From: a virus | Length of the DNA stretch: 34,495 bases | Strand: one strand, 5' to 3' | Virus record (IMG/VR): IMGVR_UViG_3300017782_000086 | Location: 1-34,495 of that record | Part shown: positions 7,234-14,579 of the stretch, in pieces | How the letters are laid out: each line of letters opens with the position of its first letter | Numbering within the stretch: the stretch's first letter is position 1 | Made by a program: the position numbers and the translations under genes | The notes under the pieces: generated by a model | The model's input: the letters and a program-made list of their open reading frames with translations, nothing else | Database searches by the model: none | What the model was told of the DNA's origin: nothing

Positions 7234-9063
7234 ATGTCTGAACAATTTAAAATCTTAACAGCTCGTCAACACGTTCGTGAACGCATTGGTATGTACATGG
7301 GATCAAGCGCCCGTGAACCTATTGAGCGTTTTATGATGGGCAAATGGGATAGAGTTGAATACGTTCCAGCTTTATCAAAAATGATTGATGAAATATTAGA
7401 TAATTCAATAGATGAAGCAATTCGCACGAATTTCAAATATGCAAATAAAATTGACGTGTCTATCAAAATGGACAACTCAATTACCGTAACAGATAACGGC
7501 CGCGGTATACCGCATGAATTGGTTTACGATGAAACCACAGGAAGTAAGATAGCGCAAGCAACCGCGGCGTGGACCCGTGTTAATGCAGGTACATCCTTTG
7601 ATGATGAGCGAGTAACTATCGGAACGAACGGCGTAGGATCTGCGGCGACTAACTTCTTGTCTTCAAAATTTACAGGCAAAACATGGAACGGTGGCAAATG
7701 CCAAGTTGTTACTTGTACTAACGGCGCTGAAACAATTAAAGAATCCGTAATGAACAAAGCAGGCAACGGAACTGAAGTTTCATTTGTTCCTGACTTTGAT
7801 CTGTTTGAATGTAATAGCCTAAACGAATACGATACGATTTCTTTAGTTGAAGATCGTCTTATCAGTTTGCAAATGGCATTTCCTGAAATTACATTTTCAT
7901 TCAATAAGAAACGTATTAAAGTTAACGATCTTAAAAAGTATTCTAAAATGTTTGTAGGCGACCAGCCAGCAATTATAGAAAAATCTGATAACTTGTCGTT
8001 CTTTATTGCTCACTCGTCAGACGGGTTTCGTTCAAACAGTTTTGTGAACGGTGTTAATACACGCCAAGGTGGAACATATGTTGATTTTGTAATGAATAGC
8101 ATTGTTGAAGAATTGTGCGTTATGATTAAACGTAAACACAAGATTGAAATCAATCGTAATCATTGTAAAGGTAATCTTACGTTTATTATGTTTGCTCGCA
8201 ATTTTACTAATCCAAAATTTGACAGCCAAACTAAAGAGCGTTTAACAAACCCAACTGGAAACGTTAAAGAACACGCATTAGCCGCAGGAATTAAAGAAGC
8301 TGTTTTCTTTGCTCGCAAAATTTTAAATACTCCTGAGCTTATTGATCCTATCATCGAAGCGCAACTTGCGAGAAAGATTGCAGCTGATAAACGTGCCGCT
8401 ACGCTTGCTCAGAAAGGCCTACGCCGCGTTAAGGTTGCAAAACATATTGCTGCCAACAAACCAAACGCAACTTTGAAGATTGTTGAGGGTGACTCAGCTA
8501 TGGGTTTCTTACTTAAGGTTCGCGATGCTAATAAGGTTGGGGCATACCCGCTTCGTGGTGTTATTATGAATACATGGGATATGAAACCTGCTGATGTATT
8601 GAAGAACAAAGAACTCTCTGAGCTCGTTGCGGTTTTAGGACTTGATATTACTAATCCTAATAGTGTTGACAATATGACATATGAAAGCATTGCAACTCTA
8701 ACTGATGCTGACCATGATGGTATTGGTCATATTAGTCCATTGCTGATTGCATTCTTTTTCAAATTCTGGCCACGGCTATTGACTGAAAAACGCGTAAAGA
8801 TTACTCGTACACCTATGATGATTTCAACATTTAAAGATAAGGTTACTTGGTTTTATGATTACGATAGTGCAAACGATCATAAACAAAAAAATCCAAATTG
8901 GAAACACCGTTACATCAAGGGTCTCGGTTCATTAACTGAAAACGAATATGATAGTATTATTAACGATCCGCAATATGATACTGTTACAGTTGATGATGCA
9001 AGTATTTTTCAAATGATGTTTGGTAAAGACTCAGCATTACGTAAGGAGTATATGTTCGCATGA
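7234..9063 (+). CDS. 39: Type II DNA topoisomerase large subunit, gp39 and gp60 fused
   Basis: ATPase and TOPRIM subunit of phage topoisomerase II, which relaxes DNA during replication. 609 residues in one frame. GHKL ATPase motifs: EILDNSIDEA (about 53-62), VTDNGRGIP (near 88) and GTNGVGSAATN (near 130). The TOPRIM part shows VEGDSA (about 416-420) and DADHDG (about 491-496), the metal-binding acids. In T4 the ATPase part (gp39) and the TOPRIM part (gp60) are separate genes; here they are continuous, as in several other T4-like phages. RBS ggag precedes the ATG. Confidence 0.95.
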   Translation: MSEQFKILTARQHVRERIGMYMGSSAREPIERFMMGKWDRVEYVPALSKMIDEILDNSIDEAIRTNFKYANKIDVSIKMDNSITVTDNGRGIPHELVYDETTGSKIAQATAAWTRVNAGTSFDDERVTIGTNGVGSAATNFLSSKFTGKTWNGGKCQVVTCTNGAETIKESVMNKAGNGTEVSFVPDFDLFECNSLNEYDTISLVEDRLISLQMAFPEITFSFNKKRIKVNDLKKYSKMFVGDQPAIIEKSDNLSFFIAHSSDGFRSNSFVNGVNTRQGGTYVDFVMNSIVEELCVMIKRKHKIEINRNHCKGNLTFIMFARNFTNPKFDSQTKERLTNPTGNVKEHALAAGIKEAVFFARKILNTPELIDPIIEAQLARKIAADKRAATLAQKGLRRVKVAKHIAANKPNATLKIVEGDSAMGFLLKVRDANKVGAYPLRGVIMNTWDMKPADVLKNKELSELVAVLGLDITNPNSVDNMTYESIATLTDADHDGIGHISPLLIAFFFKFWPRLLTEKRVKITRTPMMISTFKDKVTWFYDYDSANDHKQKNPNWKHRYIKGLGSLTENEYDSIINDPQYDTVTVDDASIFQMMFGKDSALRKEYMFA

Positions 9064-9212
9064 TACAATGGTATGATATGTTAGCTGCAATCTTTTGTGC
9101 GTGGTTAATACTAAATTTTTTATTTTTTCCATACATCGGCCCAGTTATATCATATAGCTTGTGGGAAGGATGGAAAGTGTATTGCAATTATCGGTTGACA
9201 TATGGAGATTAA
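9060..9212 (+). CDS. Small single-span membrane protein (50 aa)
   Basis: Starts at an ATGA overlap with the topoisomerase stop, so translation is probably coupled. It reads MIQWYDMLAAIFCAWLILNF, then LFFPYIGPVISYSLWEGWKV and a short polar tail. Residues about 8-34 are hydrophobic and would span the membrane once, perhaps twice as a hairpin around FPYIGP. No family recognised. Its last codons contain the -35 box of the next promoter (9195-9200), which shows how tightly the region is packed. Confidence 0.6.
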   Translation: MIQWYDMLAAIFCAWLILNFLFFPYIGPVISYSLWEGWKVYCNYRLTYGD

Positions 9213-9223
9213 TATTGTAGAAT
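9195..9223 (+). promoter_or_regulatory. Sigma70-type promoter for gene 52
   Basis: TTGACA (9195-9200) inside the end of the preceding small gene, 17-base spacer, TAGAAT (9218-9223). It lacks the GAATCAG box at the -10, although GAATCAG does occur further down in the leader (9266-9272). Confidence 0.6.
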
Positions 9224-9281
9224 GGATAGAATCATTAATTTAATATTGTGGTATCGTGAATTGAGAATCAGAGGAGCTGAA

Positions 9282-9395
9282 ATGGGAGTAACTAATAAAG
9301 GTGCTTGGTACTCTAGATATAATAGATTAAACTGCCTATGGTGGGCAACTCAAAACAGCGGTACACACTACACAGACGGGACGTATTTTAAATGA
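9282..9395 (+). CDS. 37-residue aromatic-rich small protein before gene 52
   Basis: Begins after a good ribosome site (agaggagctgaaATG), reads MGVTNKGAWYSRYNRLNCLW and ends DGTYFK, overlapping the gene 52 start as ATGA. It is rich in Trp and Tyr and basic in the middle. The same frame opens 20 codons earlier at 9222, but that ATG lies within the -10 box of the 9195 promoter and could not be on that transcript, so I prefer 9282. Function unknown; translational coupling to gene 52 is one likely role. Confidence 0.5.
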   Translation: MGVTNKGAWYSRYNRLNCLWWATQNSGTHYTDGTYFK

Positions 9396-10741
9396 GCCTT
9401 TTAGATTTCACAACTGAAGCTAATGAATATCCAATATCAAAAGTTGCCAGGAACGAATGGTTATCGTTTGCGATGTACACGGTTGAATCACGAGCAATTC
9501 CAAATATGATTGACGGATTGAAACCAGTTCAGCGCTTTTACTTATATTCATCAATCCTAAATTCTAAAAACGATTTCAAAAAGGTATCAGCGGTTGCTGG
9601 TATTATATCAGATTATGGTTATAACCACGGCGAGGCAAGCGCAGCTGGAGCAGGTCAACTTATGGCCGCAGAGTGGAACAATAACGTTTGCTTAGTTGAA
9701 GGTCGAGGATCGTTTGGTACTCGGTTAGTTCAAGAGCCCGGTGCAGCTCGATATGTTTACACTCGTTTACATCAAAATTTCAAAAAGTATATCCGTGATT
9801 TAGATCTAGCTCCACAGCACAGCGATCCTGAACACGAGCCACCTGCGTTTTATATTCCAGTTATTCCACTCGTGTTGACCAATGGAACTAAAGGTATTGC
9901 AACTGGTTTTGCTACAAACATACTACCTCGAAGCGCTGACGCACTTTCTCGTGCCTGTCGCGAATATGTGACGTATGGTAATATATCGAAAAGGCTTCCA
10001 GTGTCCTTTCCGGACTTCAAAGGTACCGTAAACTATGACAAAACTGAGGATAAATACACAGTTCTTGGTTGTTTTGAAAAGAAGAGTAAAACAGTATTAG
10101 AAATAACTGAAGTACCATATGGCTTTGACAGAGAAGGCTATGTTAAAGTACTCGACAAGCTAGAAGAAGACGGAGATATCGTTTCCTACGAAGATCTTTG
10201 CGATAAATCCGGTTTTAAATTTGAAGTTAAATTAAAACAGAACACTTCATCAACATGGACTAACGCAAAAGTTATTTCAAAATTTAAACTATCAAAGCCA
10301 TTAACTGAAAACTTAACAGTAATTGGATTTGACGGAAAGCTGCGCGAATATAAAGACGAACGTCATCTTATTAAAGACTTTTGCGAATTCCGTATGGGTG
10401 TTCTTCAGCAGCGTATTGATTTGCGCAAGAAAGAAGCTGAAGAGGAAATGCGTTGGCTGAATGTTAAAATGCAATTCATTCAAGCAGTACTTGATAATCG
10501 TATTGAGTTTAAAGACAAAAAGAAAGCTGATGTATCAGAGCAGATTTACATTGAAACGGATGCACAGCGTAACTACGATGATGTTGACCGTTGTCTCCGT
10601 ATTAATATACTAAGCCTTACACAGGAAATGGTAAAGGCATTGGAGAAAGAAATCAAAGAGGCTGAAAAGGATCTTAAGTTCTGGTCTAAGACAACACCAG
10701 CAAAACAATTCACAACAGATCTTGACGAGTTGGAATCATAA
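9392..10741 (+). CDS. 52: Type II DNA topoisomerase medium subunit gp52
   Basis: DNA breakage-rejoining subunit, GyrA/ParC-like. 449 residues against 442 in T4. The N-terminal LSFAMYTVESRAIPNMIDGL KPVQR is the classic start of the domain. EGRGSFGTRLVQEPGAARYV carries the catalytic tyrosine, most likely Tyr121 following Arg120. A long charged coiled coil follows about residue 340 (DLRKKEAEEEMRWLNVKMQF). The C-terminal beta-pinwheel of gyrase is absent, as in all T4-type enzymes. It partners the 609-residue subunit encoded just upstream. Confidence 0.95.
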   Translation: MSLLDFTTEANEYPISKVARNEWLSFAMYTVESRAIPNMIDGLKPVQRFYLYSSILNSKNDFKKVSAVAGIISDYGYNHGEASAAGAGQLMAAEWNNNVCLVEGRGSFGTRLVQEPGAARYVYTRLHQNFKKYIRDLDLAPQHSDPEHEPPAFYIPVIPLVLTNGTKGIATGFATNILPRSADALSRACREYVTYGNISKRLPVSFPDFKGTVNYDKTEDKYTVLGCFEKKSKTVLEITEVPYGFDREGYVKVLDKLEEDGDIVSYEDLCDKSGFKFEVKLKQNTSSTWTNAKVISKFKLSKPLTENLTVIGFDGKLREYKDERHLIKDFCEFRMGVLQQRIDLRKKEAEEEMRWLNVKMQFIQAVLDNRIEFKDKKKADVSEQIYIETDAQRNYDDVDRCLRINILSLTQEMVKALEKEIKEAEKDLKFWSKTTPAKQFTTDLDELES

Positions 10742-11151
10742 TGTATTATGTTAGTTATGGAAAGCCAAACAAAATATCCGATGATCTTATGGATAAGGCT
10801 GTACTGTTTGCATCAGACTTCCTTGAAATAGACGAGTCTGTAGAAATAGATTTTGGTGGAGAATTTGATAACGACTGTGCCGGCTATTGCGACTACGATG
10901 ACGAAGATGGTATAACATTATTTGTCAATCCAAAGCTTAATAAGAAAATGGTAATCATGACTCTGTTTCACGAGTTTGTCCACGCAAAACAATATATAAA
11001 CGGTGAGCTTGTTTCTGGGATAGGTAACAGGCGATCGCGTTGGAACGGTAAACCATACGACGGAGACTACTATTCTTTACCGTGGGAAAAAGAAGCATAC
11101 GAATTAGAAGCAGTTATGTCAGACATATTTTTCAGTGAATTATCTAAATAA
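10741..11151 (+). CDS. HExxH zinc metalloprotein, paralog of the 12133-12546 gene
   Basis: 136 residues. TLFHEFVHAKQYINGEL holds HExxH, and PWEKEAYELEAVMSD downstream supplies a glutamate likely to be the third zinc ligand, an arrangement seen in SprT- and ImmA-like metallopeptidases. The N-terminal 40 residues are acidic. The start shares one base with the gene 52 stop (TAATG). The second copy at 12133-12546 has the same HExxHxKQY and WEKEA motifs, so the pair arose by duplication. A peptidase role is inferred from motifs only; a non-enzymatic zinc domain is possible. Confidence 0.7.
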   Translation: MYYVSYGKPNKISDDLMDKAVLFASDFLEIDESVEIDFGGEFDNDCAGYCDYDDEDGITLFVNPKLNKKMVIMTLFHEFVHAKQYINGELVSGIGNRRSRWNGKPYDGDYYSLPWEKEAYELEAVMSDIFFSELSK

Positions 11152-11154
11152 CTA

Positions 11155-11183
11155 TTGACATTATATCGCGAATCAGATAGTAT
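11155..11183 (+). promoter_or_regulatory. Promoter with GAATCAG box
   Basis: TTGACA (11155-11160), 17-base spacer with GAATCAG at 11170-11176, TAGTAT (11178-11183). Six bases later TATAAATG (11189-11196) differs from the late box by one base, so the unit may be read both early and late. Confidence 0.7.
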
Positions 11184-11209
11184 AGTTCTATAAATGGAAG
11201 GAACTGTAC

Positions 11210-11383
11210 ATGATTGAACTTATTACAATTGCCGAACGTCTTCGTAGTTTATCTCGCCGTGCCGATAACTTTGGCAAATCTCGGCAGGAACTCCTTGAAG
11301 AAATTATTATGATTGCTGAAGATTATGAAGATCGCGCTGAGCGTCTTGAAATGGCTCAAATTATCGAGGCGCAAGCTGTATGA
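11210..11383 (+). CDS. 57-residue helical protein
   Basis: Begins MIELITIAERLRSLSRRADN after the ribosome site ggaaggaactgtac and ends AQIIEAQAV. It is entirely predicted helix with alternating Arg/Glu, likely a small coiled coil that dimerises. No family recognised. It is the first gene behind the 11155 promoter and overlaps the next start by ATGA, so it leads a five-gene unit to 12546. Confidence 0.65.
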   Translation: MIELITIAERLRSLSRRADNFGKSRQELLEEIIMIAEDYEDRAERLEMAQIIEAQAV

Positions 11384-11586
11384 TATTTTCTACTTCGTTA
11401 GTAAAAACGCAAGGCCATTGGGCTGTTGGTACAGAATGGCAATATGCTAAAGGTATAGTAAAAATGCATGACGAAGGTTTTAGTTGTTCGTGCAAAAAGA
11501 AACCGCGTAAAGCGTGTAGCCATATTCGTAACGTAAAACTACGGCTGCATGGAACTTTTGATGAATATTATAAGGAGGCTGCGTAA
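11380..11586 (+). CDS. Small SWIM-type zinc-finger protein
   Basis: 68 residues. FSCSCKKKPRKACSHI gives the pattern CxCx(n)CxH that defines the SWIM zinc finger, a nucleic-acid or protein-binding motif. The preceding HWAVGTEWQYAKGIVKMHDE resembles the strand that normally precedes SWIM domains ('..V.g..g..Y.V'). A free-standing SWIM domain is unusual; most are part of larger ATPases, transposases or RNA-binding proteins. It is coupled by overlapping codons to both neighbours. A role in regulating transcription or recombination is possible but not shown. Confidence 0.6.
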   Translation: MIFSTSLVKTQGHWAVGTEWQYAKGIVKMHDEGFSCSCKKKPRKACSHIRNVKLRLHGTFDEYYKEAA

Positions 11587-11675
11587 TGGGAGCTTTTGTT
11601 GGATGTAGTGTTTTCTTTATTACATTGGTAGCTGTTACAGCTGTGTACGAAACATTTTTTTTAAAGGAGAAATAA
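11586..11675 (+). CDS. 29-residue single-span membrane peptide
   Basis: Reads MGAFVGCSVFFITLVAVTAV and YETFFLKEK. The first 20 residues are a membrane span and the end is charged. TAATG overlap with the SWIM gene at the start, and its last codons (aaggagaaataa) form the ribosome site of the next gene. Such peptides are common in T4-like phages, and function is unknown. Confidence 0.5.
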   Translation: MGAFVGCSVFFITLVAVTAVYETFFLKEK

Positions 11676-12158
11676 ATGCCTAACTGGTGTATGAACGATG
11701 TTCTTATTAGTGGACCTAAAGAAAAGGTTAATAACTTATATAATGAAATCATGGATGCAGGTGGTCTTTTGTGTGTTATGTCACCATCGAATAAAGATGC
11801 CATCGAAAGTTGGGGTACTAAATGGGATGTAGATCCTGAAAACTTATCTATAGAAGAAGAAAAAGATATTGCCGTAATTTCAGGTACTGTGGACAGTGCG
11901 TGGAGTCCTCCTGTAGAAGCGTTTCAAACCTTCTTGGAAACTAACCCAGATTGTATTGCTGAGCTAAGATACTATGAATCAGGTATGGAATTTATTGGTA
12001 TGTTTACTAATGGTAAAAATGAGTATTACGAATATGACTCAAATGATATTAGATCGTTAGACTCAATTCCTAAAGATCTTGTTGAGCACTTTGCCCTCGA
12101 TGAAGAAATCCAAATGAACTTTGAGGAAAATGATGAAGTTTGGGAAGATGAATATTAA
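11676..12158 (+). CDS. YubB/Api92-like ferredoxin-fold protein
   Basis: 160 residues starting MPNWCMNDVLISGPKEKVNN. The opening MPNWC-N-(x)4-G is the signature of the YubB ferredoxin-like (Api92-like) family found in phages and plasmids, and DSAWSPPVEAFQTF is the second family motif. The C-terminal part is strongly acidic (NFEENDEVWEDEY). The family has no established function. The start is set by the ribosome site aaggagaaata. It overlaps the following HExxH gene by about 26 bases. Confidence 0.75.
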   Translation: MPNWCMNDVLISGPKEKVNNLYNEIMDAGGLLCVMSPSNKDAIESWGTKWDVDPENLSIEEEKDIAVISGTVDSAWSPPVEAFQTFLETNPDCIAELRYYESGMEFIGMFTNGKNEYYEYDSNDIRSLDSIPKDLVEHFALDEEIQMNFEENDEVWEDEY

Positions 12159-12546
12159 AGTAGAAAATTTAGAAGAGGCTTTAACAATAGACTTTGTTAA
12201 CCTATGTTGCGCGGAGCTTGACATAAAGCCTGATAGTATTGAGGTCGTTGGAACTGCATATTTAGCTGACATGGCAGGAGCTGCCAGGAGAACAGGCCTA
12301 TGCATAGATCTTGATGAAAAAAACTATATGGTAATTGCTGCAATAAAAGATCGTACACTTACTGAAATATATACCACTATCGCTCATGAAATCGTACATA
12401 TAAAACAATATATGAAAGAAGACCTCGGTAAACTACTTGATAGCGAAAAGCCAATATACGAAGATCGTTGGTGGGAAAAAGAAGCAAGAGAAAAAAGTTT
12501 AGTTTTTGTGAAAAAATTTGTTGACATTCTCGAGAGAATCAGATAG
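12133..12546 (+). CDS. HExxH zinc metalloprotein, second paralog
   Basis: 137 residues from the ATG at 12133, chosen because GAGGA lies six bases upstream and because it gives an N-terminus as long as that of the paralog. The ATGs at 12130 and 12148 are alternatives. IAHEIVHIKQYMKED carries HExxH and DRWWEKEAREKS the likely third ligand, matching FHEFVHAKQY and PWEKEA in the 10741-11151 gene. Its last codons (VDILERIR) are made by the -35 box and spacer of the 12521 promoter, including the GAATCAG box. The substrate is unknown. Confidence 0.65.
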   Translation: MKFGKMNIKVENLEEALTIDFVNLCCAELDIKPDSIEVVGTAYLADMAGAARRTGLCIDLDEKNYMVIAAIKDRTLTEIYTTIAHEIVHIKQYMKEDLGKLLDSEKPIYEDRWWEKEAREKSLVFVKKFVDILERIR

Positions 12547-12549
12547 ATT
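12521..12549 (+). promoter_or_regulatory. Promoter with GAATCAG box, inside a coding end
   Basis: TTGACA (12521-12526), 17-base spacer with GAATCAG at 12536-12542, TAGATT (12544-12549). The whole -35 and spacer encode the last residues of the HExxH gene. Its leader, 12553-12577, is nearly identical to the leader behind the 30421 promoter. Confidence 0.7.
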
Positions 12550-12579
12550 GTATATATCAAATGGAAAAAAGGAATCACC

Positions 12580-12804
12580 ATGAACATTACATTTTTTGAA
12601 CAAACTGCTCAACAGCGTACGGTTGCTAACTTTGGCCGTAAGATGATGTGGTTTTCCGAGAGTGGCGAAAATATGAATGTACCTTTGGCAATCTTGAATG
12701 CGTTTTCAGATGTAGGAGAGCATCTTGCAGAAACTGCATCAACTAAAGGTTTAAACGACGCACAATTGATGACTATCAAATATGCTAAAAAGGTTATGAA
12801 ATAA
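12580..12804 (+). CDS. Conserved-looking small protein (74 aa), unknown
   Basis: Begins MNITFFEQTAQQRTVANFGR with ribosome site aaaaaagga seven bases before. It is mixed alpha/beta with a basic C-terminus ending KYAKKVMK. No family recognised. It is the first gene behind the 12521 promoter and shares one base with the next gene (TAATG). Confidence 0.65.
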   Translation: MNITFFEQTAQQRTVANFGRKMMWFSESGENMNVPLAILNAFSDVGEHLAETASTKGLNDAQLMTIKYAKKVMK

Positions 12805-13040
12805 TGTTTAAATTTAGTAAAGATTTAGATCTAGAAGAATTCAAAGAATTTAAAGTTGTTGATTGGTTTTATGATAACTTTGATGAACAAGAGCGTGAAG
12901 AGGTTAAAGACATGTCTCGCCAGATCGCGATGAATAAATATCTGTCTGAATACAATTCAGATATAGATATCAGCTTTGAGTGTGATGGTTCGTCAGAACC
13001 GTTTGATGAATGGGATTTTAGTAGTGAATATGTTGATTGA
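12804..13040 (+). CDS. Very acidic small protein (78 aa)
   Basis: Begins MFKFSKDLDLEEFKEFKVVD and ends DEWDFSSEYVD. Asp and Glu make up about a third of the residues, with almost no basic residues in the second half. Small acidic phage proteins often mimic DNA to inhibit host DNA-binding enzymes, but nothing here proves that. Coupled to the preceding gene by one shared base. Confidence 0.6.
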   Translation: MFKFSKDLDLEEFKEFKVVDWFYDNFDEQEREEVKDMSRQIAMNKYLSEYNSDIDISFECDGSSEPFDEWDFSSEYVD

Positions 13041-13140
13041 AATAATTCTCCCTAACATTGTTTTTTGGTGTGTATACGGCTGGGTTTGTTTTTTACCCTA
13101 CAAAATCTTTCAGAACGCAATAGACAACCATAAAGGATAA
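13030..13140 (+). CDS. 36-residue single-span membrane peptide
   Basis: Overlaps the end of the acidic protein gene by 11 bases and reads MLIEIILPNIVFWCVYGWVC, then FLPYKIFQNAIDNHKG. Residues 4-24 are a hydrophobic span. The ribosome site is weak (tagtga), so support is mainly the clean membrane profile and the snug fit, with its last codons supplying aaagga for the next gene. Confidence 0.45.
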   Translation: MLIEIILPNIVFWCVYGWVCFLPYKIFQNAIDNHKG

Positions 13141-13144
13141 CACA

Positions 13145-13615
13145 ATGTCTAAGTTTATTATTACAGCAAGCTTATTGTTGGCCGCAACTACTGCAGCCGC
13201 AGATGCAAAACCAAAAATGGTTGGTGTACAAGACTATTACGCTAATCAAGTTATTTCTAAACCGTATAAGGCCAAAGAATGCTACGATGTAGAGACTCCA
13301 ATTTACGGCAGACAGCAAGGTGGCGACGCTGGTGCTGGCGCTTTAGGTGGAATGATCCTCGGAGGAATTCTTGGCAAAGGCCTAACCGGTGATGACGGAG
13401 GTGCAGCCGCTGGTGCTGTCCTGGGCGGTATCATTGGCGCAAACGAAGCGCAAAATGGTAGCAAGCGCGTTATCACCGGTTATCGCCTGGAACGAAAGTG
13501 TGATACAGTAACGCGATACCGCGATACCACACGAAAGGTTTATGACTATTCAGTTGTTACCTTTAGGCAAAATGGTAGAACATACGAGCTGCAATTTATT
13601 GATGTAACAAAGTGA
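13145..13615 (+). CDS. Exported glycine-zipper (17-kDa antigen-like) protein
   Basis: 156 residues. A signal peptide MSKFIITASLLLAATTAAAD is probably cut after TAAADA, so it is periplasmic rather than a lipoprotein (no lipobox Cys). Residues about 60-100 are two glycine-zipper segments (GAGALGGMILGGILG, then GAAAGAVLGGIIGA), as in the Rickettsia 17-kDa surface antigen family, which insert into membranes. The C-terminal region is a basic beta-rich domain with one Cys pair (CYDVE, CDTV). In bacteria such proteins sit at the outer membrane; in a phage it may disturb the envelope or block superinfection. It sits directly before the tRNA genes. Confidence 0.75.
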   Translation: MSKFIITASLLLAATTAAADAKPKMVGVQDYYANQVISKPYKAKECYDVETPIYGRQQGGDAGAGALGGMILGGILGKGLTGDDGGAAAGAVLGGIIGANEAQNGSKRVITGYRLERKCDTVTRYRDTTRKVYDYSVVTFRQNGRTYELQFIDVTK

Positions 13616-13617
13616 TA

Positions 13618-13695
13618 GGTCTCTTAGCTCAGCTGGATTAGAGCAAGTGCCTTCTAAGCACTAGGTCGTAGGTTCGAGTCCTACAGAGATCACCA
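13618..13695 (+). tRNA. tRNA-Arg (anticodon TCT)
   Basis: Full cloverleaf: acceptor GGTCTCT pairs with AGAGATC (one G-U), anticodon stem AGTGC/GCACT with loop CTTCTAA, T-arm GTAGG-TTCGAGT-CCTAC, discriminator A and encoded CCA. It reads AGA, a codon that is frequent in these AT-rich genes. Confidence 0.95.
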
Positions 13696-13697
13696 TT

Positions 13698-13782
13698 GCT
13701 CGCATGTTGGAATTGGTAGACAATGAAGACTTAAAATCTTTTGCCTTAGGGCGTACCGGTTCGAGTCCGGTTGCGAGTACCA
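13698..13782 (+). tRNA. tRNA-Leu (anticodon TAA)
   Basis: 85 bases with CCA. Acceptor GCTCGCA pairs with TGCGAGT, anticodon loop CTTAAAA, a long variable arm (TGCCTTAGGGCG) as expected for a class II tRNA, and T-arm ACCGG-TTCGAGT-CCGGT. It reads TTA, also frequent in the window. Confidence 0.93.
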
Positions 13783-13788
13783 TATAAC

Positions 13789-13865
13789 ACTCTTCTAGCT
13801 CAATTGGTTAGAGCAGAACGCTCATAACGTTTTGGTTACAGGTTCGAGTCCTGTGGGGAGTACCA
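13789..13865 (+). tRNA. tRNA with anticodon CAT (elongator Met or lysidine-type Ile)
   Basis: Acceptor ACTCTTC pairs with GGGGAGT (two G-U), anticodon loop CTCATAA, T-arm ACAGG-TTCGAGT-CCTGT, CCA encoded. The anticodon stem (GAACG/CGTTT) lacks the three G-C pairs of initiator tRNA. Elongator Met and the Ile tRNA whose C34 is changed to lysidine share this anticodon and cannot be separated by eye. Confidence 0.92.
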
Positions 13866-13884
13866 AATTAAAAGGAGTTCACGA

Positions 13885-14073
13885 ATGTGGGCACTTGTCT
13901 TTATATACTTTTACGACACTATTCCATATGCTGAATTAGTGACAAAACATGACACAATGACAGAATGCTTTTATGCTCGTGAAGCTCTTAGTGATGATGT
14001 AGGTAAAGGTGGCGGCTACTTCAAATCAGGGCAACAAGCTCTATGTATTAATTTAACTGAAAGATCAATATAA
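13885..14073 (+). CDS. Small protein (62 aa), unknown
   Basis: Begins MWALVFIYFYDTIPYAELVT with the strong ribosome site aaaaggagttcacga, and ends NLTERSI. The N-terminus is hydrophobic but interrupted by Asp and Pro, so a short beta-rich domain is as likely as a membrane anchor. It has two Cys (TECFY, ALCIN). It follows the tRNA genes and shares one base with the next gene. Confidence 0.65.
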   Translation: MWALVFIYFYDTIPYAELVTKHDTMTECFYAREALSDDVGKGGGYFKSGQQALCINLTERSI

Positions 14074-14366
14074 TGTATAAACTAAATGATATTGTTACGG
14101 TACTAACAACCAACGGCGAATATGTTGGTAAATTCGTATCTCAAGATAACGATAAGGTGGAACTCAAAGATCCTAGGTTTGTATCTGTCAGCGACCAAGG
14201 AATGGGATTTGCAAATGGTATTTCTATGACAGGCCATGCAAACCCAAAAGAAGTTACTCTCTATGGTATTTCGTGTATTATGGAAACAAACGAACAAGTA
14301 CAAGACGCATATCGTCAAATGACAAGTGGACTTGTAACACCACCAAAAACCAATCTGATTGTATAG
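14073..14366 (+). CDS. Small beta-barrel-like protein (97 aa)
   Basis: Begins MYKLNDIVTVLTTNGEYVGK and continues with VSQDNDKVELKDPRFVS. The alternating strands and the 'xGxYVGKfvxxxxdkVxLkdPR' pattern resemble an Sm- or SH3-like barrel, a fold that often binds RNA or peptides. Proteins with this DPRFV...GMGFANGISMTG layout are, to my memory, widespread in marine T4-like phages without known function. The C-terminal 30 residues (NEQVQDAYRQMTSG) are helical. Confidence 0.6.
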   Translation: MYKLNDIVTVLTTNGEYVGKFVSQDNDKVELKDPRFVSVSDQGMGFANGISMTGHANPKEVTLYGISCIMETNEQVQDAYRQMTSGLVTPPKTNLIV

Positions 14367-14375
14367 GAGAAAGAA

Positions 14376-14579
14376 ATGGAATTACGTGACCAAATGGTAA
14401 CAGCTTTGAAAGATCATGCTCGAGCTCATATTGAAAAACATCGTATGAATGCTGAGATTTATTTGCGCAACCCAGTTGGAGTTGGTGAGCATTCCGAAGT
14501 TATGGAAGAAATTGAAAAGCAACTTGAAGAAATGGCCAAGTACGAAGATCAGCTTGATATGTTGACTAACTATTTCTAA
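14376..14579 (+). CDS. Small helical protein (67 aa)
   Basis: Begins MELRDQMVTALKDHARAHIE behind ribosome site aggagaaag and ends DQLDMLTNYF. Two charged helices joined by the loop RNPVGVGEHS, so probably a helical hairpin. It shares its last base with the following glycosyltransferase start (TAATG). Function unknown. Confidence 0.65.
   Translation: MELRDQMVTALKDHARAHIEKHRMNAEIYLRNPVGVGEHSEVMEEIEKQLEEMAKYEDQLDMLTNYF

Noticed and set aside
9222-9281. Longer start for the 9282-9395 gene
   Set aside because: The in-frame ATG at 9222 lies within the -10 box of the promoter and has no ribosome site, while 9282 has GAGGAG.
7234-10741. Split or intron-containing topoisomerase genes as in T4
   Set aside because: Both subunits are continuous frames with all motifs in order; gp39 and gp60 are fused and no inserted element is visible.
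12121-12147. TTG start at 12121 for the second HExxH gene
   Set aside because: It would use a rare codon and deepen the overlap with the previous gene; ATG 12133 has a better-placed GAGGA.
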